DNA from: Tetraselmis striata
Taxonomy: Eukaryota; Chlorophyta; Chlorodendrophyceae; Chlorodendrales; Chlorodendraceae
Direction: 5' to 3'
Assembly (NCBI GenBank): GCA_006384855.1
Contig: VCJN01002356.1
Location: forward strand, 248,001 to 312,000
Length of the DNA: 64,000 bases
The notes below the pieces were generated by a model. It saw nothing but the letters and a program-made list of their open reading frames with translations. It did no database searches and had not been told where the DNA came from. Made by a program: the position numbers and the translations under genes. Numbering within the stretch: position 1 is the first letter of the stretch; the number at the start of each line of letters is the position of its first letter. This document shows, piece by piece, positions 58,601 through 64,000 of this stretch.

Positions 58601-61198
58601 CATGTTTGACGCGGAGAGGGCTCAGACATGTGTCTTCCCCTGTTATGGATGGGCGCACAGACGTCATTGGAGGATCTTGGCCGCGTCGCGCTCGGCCACT
58701 ACCTCCACCTACTGACCCAACGCATGCCTGGCATCGTCGCCGGCCTACCTGCCAGCTCCTTCGCTGAGGCACCAGGTGAGACGCTCCAGCCACGCGGCAC
58801 CATGAGGGGAGAAAGCCATCCTGCGTCCACACCATATCGGCAGGCCCGCCTTGGGCTGAACGGCTGCTGTGTCATCCTTAAGTATGCGCGGTCGTGGACT
58901 TGGTAGGGGCAGCTGAGGATCCACCGGTGACGTCCGCTGTCGCCGAGCAGTCGGAGCCTGCTGAGGCAAGGCACCAGGAGGCCACCCCGCCGCCCAAGGC
59001 GCCGACTGCGGGAAGGCTTGCGGTCACGAGTCCGGGTGTTGTGAACTCGGCGTTTGCGTGGCTGCGGGGGAAGGTTGGCAAGTCTCCCCTGGGGAAGCCT
59101 GCCCCGCCTGATTCCGCAACAGCACCCGATGAGCCCAAGGTGGAGCCCGAGCCAGCCCGGGCTGCCCCCGAGCACCCAGAGCAGGTGCTGGCGGAGCCGC
59201 CGCCGCCGTCCCTGGAAGATGTGATGGCGAAGGGAAAACCCCATCTAGAGGCTGGGGCAGCAGAGTGGCTGCGGCAGCTCCCGGGCAGCGCCGTGACGGT
59301 GGTGGAGCGGACGCACCGGCTGTACACGGAGCTGCTCGTGGCGGAGGGCGGGGACGCGTCCGCCATGGAGGCTTGCCTGGCTGCGGCCATCTCGTCCGCT
59401 GGCGTGCAGGTTGGCCCGCGGCGGCAGGTCGCCCTACTTGGCGGCTCTGCGCACTCCCACACTCCTCGCCTGGAGTTAACGAGTGCGCCGCCCGGTTGCA
59501 TTTGCGCTGACGGCACTGCCGTTCCCCTGCGGTGCAGGCGGAATGGCCTCAGCTGCCACGAGAAACGGAGGACGGTTCGGCCCCCGCTGCGCTGCCCGCC
59601 CTGGAGTTGCTGTCCGAGGTGCACCTGGCGCGCCTGGCTCATGTATCGCCCCCAGAGGAGGCACGCAAGTCGCTGGAGGCGCACCAGGCAGCCCTGAAGA
59701 AGCGTTTCAAGAGCTACAGGGTTGCGTCCGGGGCGGTGCGGCGCGCGTATGGGGTCATGGCCGCCTCGTTTGCGGCGCTAATGTGGCGCCAGGCTGAGGG
59801 CATGAAGGCCCTTGCAACCAAGGTGCGGGGATAAAGGAGCCCCTTCTCGTGCCTTATCCTAGGAATTACCATCTAGCATCTCTATTTATGTTACGTGTCA
59901 GTGATGTTACATTATGACATATCCACACCATGTTAAGCATATTTATCATATAAAGCATATTTATCACCTTTCGTTTTTTAACCCTAACATCTATGTATGT
60001 TATATGTCAATTATATTATATACTATCCACACAATGATACAACATATCTACCGTCTCGATTTCCTCTCTGCGTGTCGCGGATTCTCTGGGCAGTGTTCCA
60101 CATCAGAAACCTCATAAAGTCCCTTGAATGTATTCTATTTCTAACATGTCTTTCCTATTGTTTCCACACCCACTGCAATGAGCAACTCTGCGCCGGATCG
60201 GCAATCATCACGTCGTGACTTCTATTCTGCCCTGACTTCCAGATGTCAAACAGAGCCGAAAGAGTACCGTAGCCATAATGCGTGCTCCTACAGGCTGCAT
60301 ACGGCCCCAATCTGAGGCTTGTATTCCTGGTCCTCCTCGCTGTGTCGGCACTTGAAGTTGTATGAGATGATCCCCCCCGCCCCCCCCCCCCCCCCCGGCC
60401 CCCCGGGGGGGGGCGACATCCGTACATATAAGGGGGGGACGTAAACAAGAACACTCCACTAGGGCACTGAGGGGAATTGACGCTCAGGTGCCCTGGTGGA
60501 GTCTTATTGTTTATCGGCGTGTGGGCTATACTGCGTAGGGTGAGCAGGAGGATGCCAGCGCGCCAGCGCAGAGTGCAGGAGACGCCGGTGGCGGAGAACT
60601 CCCCTCCGCGGGGGCTGCACGGCAAGAGGAGTCGCTCCAGCAGCTGAAGCGCTGCTACGCGAGCTACAAGAACCCGCCAGGTGACGGCGGTTGCGGCTGT
60701 CCCGCAGCATTGAAAACTCCTGCTGGACTACCGGTGGCTGAGGCTGCATGCTGCGGTGTGGCAGGTCCCGCTCTCGGCGCCTCGTGCCGCAGTCCCCTGG
60801 CGCTCCTCAGCAACGCGACTCCAGCCACCTGGGCGGCGCTTCTCGTGCACAGCTTCCAGGCCCACAACCTCGCCCTCGCCGCGGCGCCATCCGACCTTGC
60901 GCCGGGCAGCGGCGAAGGCGGTCGCGGGGACCGGCCGCACAGCTTGCCGTCGGTCCTTGCCGGCTGCGAGCTGCTCTTCTCCACAGGCGCGCGCCGGCCT
61001 GCGCGCGCCGCTGGCGCTGCTGCCGCCGTCGTCACGAGCGGTGCGGGGGAGGCGCCGCCCGAGGCGCTCAAGTCAGCCCCGGGTAAGAGCGGGGCCAGCG
61101 CTGGAGAGGAAGGAGACGATGCCGTCCCTGGAACTGCTGCCCAGAGAGACAGCGAGCCTGATCAGGCAGCGCCAGCGGGAGAGGGCATGGCGGAGTGA
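44891..61198 (+). CDS. CABIN1: CABIN1/Hir3-like subunit of the HIRA histone chaperone
   Basis: Best-supported exons: 44891-44941, 45061-45111, 45192-45306, 45410-45586, 45825-46013, 46450-46556, 46738-47023, 47691-47794, 47906-48058, 48307-48534, 48652-48815, 49014-49273, 49655-49873, 50956-51432, 51609-51784, 52459-52540, 52857-53434, 53717-53879, 54024-54166, 54316-54621, 54831-54945, about 55313-55460, 57622-57786, 57910-58243, about 58661-58771, 58913-59409, 59538-59822, 60539-60680 and a last exon to 61198. Others near 47104-47490 and 58400 are approximate. The start MVRLAGFQAIND, then DDVNLWNRLGSL with TPR-like helices, ERQRKSTRL, NDLALNPRRLAAWERL, RKLERGPAW, EEWSFPYYQGK and LEPLYRLHASRLKLIL match CABIN1 in order. 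The role is replication-independent H3.3 deposition in the nucleus. Three single-base frame breaks (near 45529, 48415 and 54090) are errors or decay. Confidence 0.8.
44963..44993 (+). repeat. Poly-C tract (31 bases) in CABIN1 intron 1
   Basis: Uninterrupted C run 22 bases after the GTGCGA donor at 44942. Confidence 0.9.
48091..48129. repeat. (ACAG)n tetranucleotide repeat
   Basis: About nine ACAG units in the intron following exon 47906-48058. Confidence 0.9.
52650..52679 (+). repeat. Poly-G tract (30 bases) in a CABIN1 intron
   Basis: Uninterrupted G run on the sense strand, an exception to the prevailing sense-strand C bias. Confidence 0.9.
54626..54658 (+). repeat. C-rich tract in a CABIN1 intron
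   Basis: 33 bases of C broken once by T, starting 4 bases after the predicted donor at 54622. A second C run lies at about 54795-54817 in the same intron. Confidence 0.85.
55808..56025. mobile_element. Short non-autonomous derivative of the hAT-like element
   Basis: Left end GTTTTAGACGGTGATCC and inner CTTCGGCAATTTGC match 43137-43245. Right end AGGGTTTCACTGTTGCCA and the AGGGG-rich tail match 44515-44557. The 1.2-kb interior of the longer copy is absent. Confidence 0.6.
56090..57300. repeat. Composite of duplicated repeat segments
   Basis: TTCTGGCAGTGG followed by CCGGCGGTATT occurs at about 56363-56400 and 56972-57015. GTGTGAATTACAAAAAGGGC occurs at 56618 and 57112. GAACGTGGGTCTGTA and GAACGTCGGTCTGTA occur at 56143 and 56924. 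A terminal block ending GCCGTTAAATA is shared by 55725-55760 and 56725-56755. Confidence 0.65.
57151..57253. mobile_element. Family M MITE fragment inserted in a repeat
   Basis: The sequence AACACAGCAAGCCGCC through GCGGCCCGCATCCCGC to about GTGTGTGTAG interrupts a repeat. In the sister copy at 56655 that repeat reads directly from TTAGAAAATC into GGTACAGGTAGTGACC. The inserted part resembles 18930-19040. Confidence 0.6.
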
Positions 61199-61605
61199 CA
61201 GCACATCGGCGTCGGTGCTTCGAGGCGGCATGCCCAGAGCCCAGAGCCCCTGCTGAAAGCCCTATAATAACCCTTTTAACCCTACACCATAAACCCTGCC
61301 CCATATCATTGTACCGCCTGAATGAATTCTGAGCCACTGAGGTGCCCATCATCAGAAGCACCGCCTCCCTAGTTTCCTGGGCATGCAGCCCATGTTCATG
61401 GCACCACAGCCAGCTGCCAACCACGGAATCTCGTGATAGGAGCAAACACCCAAGATGGAGACTGTGCTGTGCCTCCACCAATGCATGTTCCTCACCCATG
61501 CAACCGGGCATGCACCGCTTGCCATCATACGAAAGACGTCAAAACACACTGACATGATGTGGTATAATTTACTTACATGGCTGCATGCCAAGAGATAATC
61601 GCTGC

Positions 61606-61607
<2 letters not shown>

Positions 61608-61664
<57 letters not shown>
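61608..61664. repeat. (CA)n microsatellite
   Basis: About 27 CA dinucleotides, interrupted near the end by one T. Confidence 0.95.
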
Positions 61665-61668
<4 letters not shown>

Positions 61669-62120
61669 TCGAGCACGCACGCGCGAATCGGTGCCATGGG
61701 ATGCGCTGTGCACGGGGCTGACAGGCGGTTCAGGGCGCGACAACCATCACCGCGTAGGCCGGATGATTGCGTCAGCCAGGACTACGTCACGCACTCCTGG
61801 ACCACTGCGGCCAACTACTGCAAGCCAGGCGAGCGGTGCGTGGCTTCGCGCCCATCGCTGCCTCAAGAGCAGGCATCCTCGTCAATCTCACTCTTGCCGC
61901 CTATCCGGGGGATTGCATGCCCAGGCGCGAGGGGGGGAGGCTCGCTGCCCAGCCCCATATAATGGAGCGGAGGCCAACTTGCCCTACCGCACCGGCGCCG
62001 GCTGAGTTGTAGACTGTTCCGGGGGCGGGTGCAGACAGAATCCGCCACCAGAGCCGCTCTCGGACTCCAAGCTGCATGGCACTGTGCGGCTGGCACCCAG
62101 GAGGGGGTGTGGGTCTACAT

Positions 62121-62125
62121 TTACA
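62121..62125 (-). terminator. TGTAA poly(A)-type signal after the MDR gene
   Basis: Reads TGTAA on the minus strand, 18 bases past the stop codon. TGTAA is the usual chlorophyte polyadenylation signal, although such a short distance is unusual. Confidence 0.4.
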
Positions 62126-62143
62126 CGGTGAATATAATGGGCA

Positions 62144-63250
62144 TCAGGCGGACAGGTCGACGACCACCTTGCCGTGCGCGTGCATGCTGTCCATCAGCTG
62201 GAAGGCGCGCACAACGCCGTCGAGGTTGAAGGGGAACGGCGTCGAGGGGTCGAGCACCACCCGCAGGCTGCCGGCCTCTGCCTCCGCGAGCACCGCCTCC
62301 AGCGTTGCCGCATCCACGCCCGAGAGGACGGGCACGTGGATGGGCACAAATGCGCATGCCAGCCGGGTCCAGGACCACCGCCACAGGATGCCTGACAGGA
62401 AGCCAAGCATGTGGCCGACGTGGTGGAACGGCTGGCGCGGGTTCATCATGGTGACGGCCACGAAGCGGCCGCCGCGCATGCCGGTCTTGAGGACGCCCGA
62501 GGACTTGGCGCGACGCCACGCGGGGGCGCCCTCCGCGAGGTCAAACACGACGTCCAGCTTGTCGCGCCGGAACTCCTCGACCTCCCACCAGTTCTGCCGC
62601 GTGTAGTCGATCACCATGTCTGCGCCCAGGGACTTGAGCAGTCCCTCCTGCGTGGAGGTGGCCGCCACGAAGGAGGCGCCCGCAGCCTTGATGAACTGCA
62701 GCAGCGCGGTCCCCACGCCGCCGCTACCGCCCAGCACCAGCACGCGATCCCCGGCCCGGATGCGGCCCTTCTCGCGGGAAATCCGCAACGCGTGTCCTGC
62801 GCTGTTGGCCAGGGCGGCGCCCTCCACGGCGGAAAGCTTCTGCGGCTTGGCTGCCGCCAGAGCGGGCTCCGCGAGAGCGTACTCCGCCAGCCCGCCGAGC
62901 GCTATCCCCGACCACGTCGCGACAACCTCGTCGCCCACCTGGAACCTGGGGCGCGCCTGGCGGGGGTCCACCTCGACCACGGTCCCGGACACGTCGAACG
63001 CAGGCACGAAGGGGAACCCCGGGTTGCGCACGAGGTCGGCGTCGCCGTGGAGCGTCCGCCAGTCGCCGGGGCTCAGCGCGCACGCCTGCACCCGCAGAAG
63101 CATCTTGCCGCTGCCTGGATCCAGCTGCGGCCGCGGGTGGTCGGGCGCCAGGCTGAGCACCGCCGCGGCCGGCCCGAATGCGCTGGCCAGCACCGCCCGC
63201 ATAGTGTTGGGCGGGGACGGAAGGATGCTGTTGTTTGGAAGTGCCGCCAT
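62144..63250 (-). CDS. MDR-family NAD(P)H oxidoreductase (quinone reductase-like)
   Basis: A single uninterrupted frame of 368 codons. The ATG at 63250 is preferred; a second ATG at residue 17 (TMRAVLASAFG) is where most family members start. Residues about 20-125 form the GroES-like domain (VFPFV-type core PFVPAFDVSGTVVEVD, then VGDEVVATWSG). VLVLGGSGGVGTALLQF (about 170-187) is the nucleotide-binding Rossmann loop. GADMVIDYTRQNWWE and DVVFDLAEG follow, as in quinone reductases and RTN4IP1-type enzymes. The Cys/His zinc ligands of alcohol dehydrogenases are absent, so catalysis is likely zinc-independent. The ending GKVVVDLSA is the normal family C-terminus. Likely reduces a quinone, enal or enone with NADPH; the substrate cannot be inferred. 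It has no introns, unlike the four other genes here. Confidence 0.9.
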   Translation of the reverse strand: MAALPNNSILPSPPNTMRAVLASAFGPAAAVLSLAPDHPRPQLDPGSGKMLLRVQACALSPGDWRTLHGDADLVRNPGFPFVPAFDVSGTVVEVDPRQARPRFQVGDEVVATWSGIALGGLAEYALAEPALAAAKPQKLSAVEGAALANSAGHALRISREKGRIRAGDRVLVLGGSGGVGTALLQFIKAAGASFVAATSTQEGLLKSLGADMVIDYTRQNWWEVEEFRRDKLDVVFDLAEGAPAWRRAKSSGVLKTGMRGGRFVAVTMMNPRQPFHHVGHMLGFLSGILWRWSWTRLACAFVPIHVPVLSGVDAATLEAVLAEAEAGSLRVVLDPSTPFPFNLDGVVRAFQLMDSMHAHGKVVVDLSA

Positions 63251-63855
63251 ATGGTCACAGCGGCAGCCGGCAGGGGTTCTCCCGGGCTGGGTGTGCCCCT
63301 TCGTCCCCACTACAGACAGCGCAGTGGCAGCAGCAGCAGCAGCAGGGGTAAAGCTGTCGCCGTGCCGTAATACTGATAGATGAGAACGGAGGTACAGCGC
63401 CGCGAGCGGGCGACGGGGGGCTGGGGTGTCCTGGGGGGCGGGGGGGGCGGGCTTTGGGAACTGGGGGGCGGGAGGGTTTCCCGCCCCCGGGGCCGGGACA
63501 GTGGTGGTTATTATTGCAAACGCCGAGTCAGGGCGGAGTGTGTTCGTTATCGGCACTGAATAATGACGATGGGTTCTGGACACACACTTCTACCCTGCGG
63601 GGATAATGTAAGTAAATATGGTCGGGTGAATGTAAAGTACTGCGGTATATTTCGTCGACTTCGGAGCTTTGACGGTGACAGTGGCGGCGAAATAAAATAA
63701 TGTTTTTGGAAGGCGCGCGACGGCCGCGCGGGTCGCGCTCTACTCTGCTTTACAGGCGACGAAGGCGGGAGGGAGCTGTGCGGCTTGCCGAAAAGGCGCT
63801 TTGGCTCGGTTTACAGTGTTTTCTCAAGGCAGGAGCCCGTCGGCAGCCCGCGAGA
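63251..63855. other. 5' flank of the MDR gene
   Basis: Very GC-rich with short C and G runs and a GCTGCTGCT-type repeat near 63328-63346. No promoter element or further gene can be called with confidence. Confidence 0.35.
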
Positions 63856-63859
63856 ATAC

Positions 63860-64000
63860 AAAGCACGAAGTGAGTGAGGGAGGGAGGGACGCAACCCGCC
63901 ACATGGTAGGCTGGGCGCGAAGATGGAAGGTGGGGACAGTCGATAGTCCGCTAGTTTTTATAATAATTCAAGGCCTTGAGTGGGGTCGACTCACAACGTC
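63860..64000. mobile_element. Edge of a retroelement related to 21330-21530
   Basis: CGCCACATGGTAGG, GCGCGAAGATGGAAG, a TCCGCTAGTTTTTATA-like block and GGGGTCGACTC appear in the same order as near 21430-21520. The element continues beyond the window. Confidence 0.6.

Larger units (their letters stand above)
61199..62143. other. Convergent intergenic region (CABIN1 / MDR)
   Basis: Contains degenerate CCCTA/AACCCT motifs at about 61258-61300, the (CA)n microsatellite and the MDR 3' signal. No gene is recognised; the short open frames around the CA repeat are artefacts. Confidence 0.5.

Noticed and set aside
61577..62005. His-Thr-rich ORF beside the CA repeat
   Set aside because: Created by the (CA)n microsatellite; no domain and it lies between convergent genes.
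62411..63370. 319-codon plus-strand ORF
   Set aside because: It is the antisense shadow of the MDR gene in very GC-rich DNA. The minus-strand product has clear MDR motifs and this one has none.

Overview
The window reads as nuclear DNA of a green alga (Chlorophyta, possibly trebouxiophyte-like; the genus cannot be fixed from sequence alone). Reasons: GC-rich genes split into many short exons with GT-AG and some GC-AG introns, a plant-lineage phosphoglucan phosphatase (LSF2 type), a TGTAA poly(A)-type signal behind one gene, and tyrosine-recombinase (DIRS-type) retroelements. There is no bacterial operon structure, rRNA, convincing tRNA or CRISPR array. A striking genome-wide trait is long runs of C on the sense strand inside introns.

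Layout: (1) 0-14.8 kb, + strand: a roughly 32-exon gene for an armadillo-repeat protein of about 1,800 residues. (2) 15.3-17.8 kb, - strand: a FAM227/FWWh-domain gene that converges on the ARM gene. (3) 17.8-29.2 kb: a repeat island holding a MITE, a reverse-transcriptase relic, a DIRS/PAT-like retroelement with split direct repeats plus gag and tyrosine-recombinase remains, and a second MITE. (4) 29.3-30.9 kb, +: an LSF2-like phosphoglucan phosphatase in five exons. (5) 31.3-32.7 kb, -: a SYLF-domain gene. (6) 32.7-44.8 kb: a second repeat island with a triple-nested transposon stack (foldback element inside a TIR element inside a DIRS-like RT/RNase H element) and a hAT-like relic. (7) 44.9-61.2 kb, +: a CABIN1/Hir3-type histone-chaperone subunit gene of more than 30 exons, with three apparent single-base frameshifts and a repeat-filled intron. 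(8) 62.1-63.3 kb, -: an intronless MDR-family oxidoreductase. (9) 63.86-64 kb: the edge of another retroelement related to sequence near 21.4 kb.

The five host genes do not form a pathway. LSF2 points to starch turnover, CABIN1 to HIRA-complex nucleosome assembly, FAM227 to a family associated with cilia, SYLF to lipid or actin binding, and MDR to NAD(P)H-dependent reduction. Exon limits were obtained by hand from splice signals and reading-phase continuity. They are strong for most ARM exons, LSF2 and the later CABIN1 exons, and approximate where stated.
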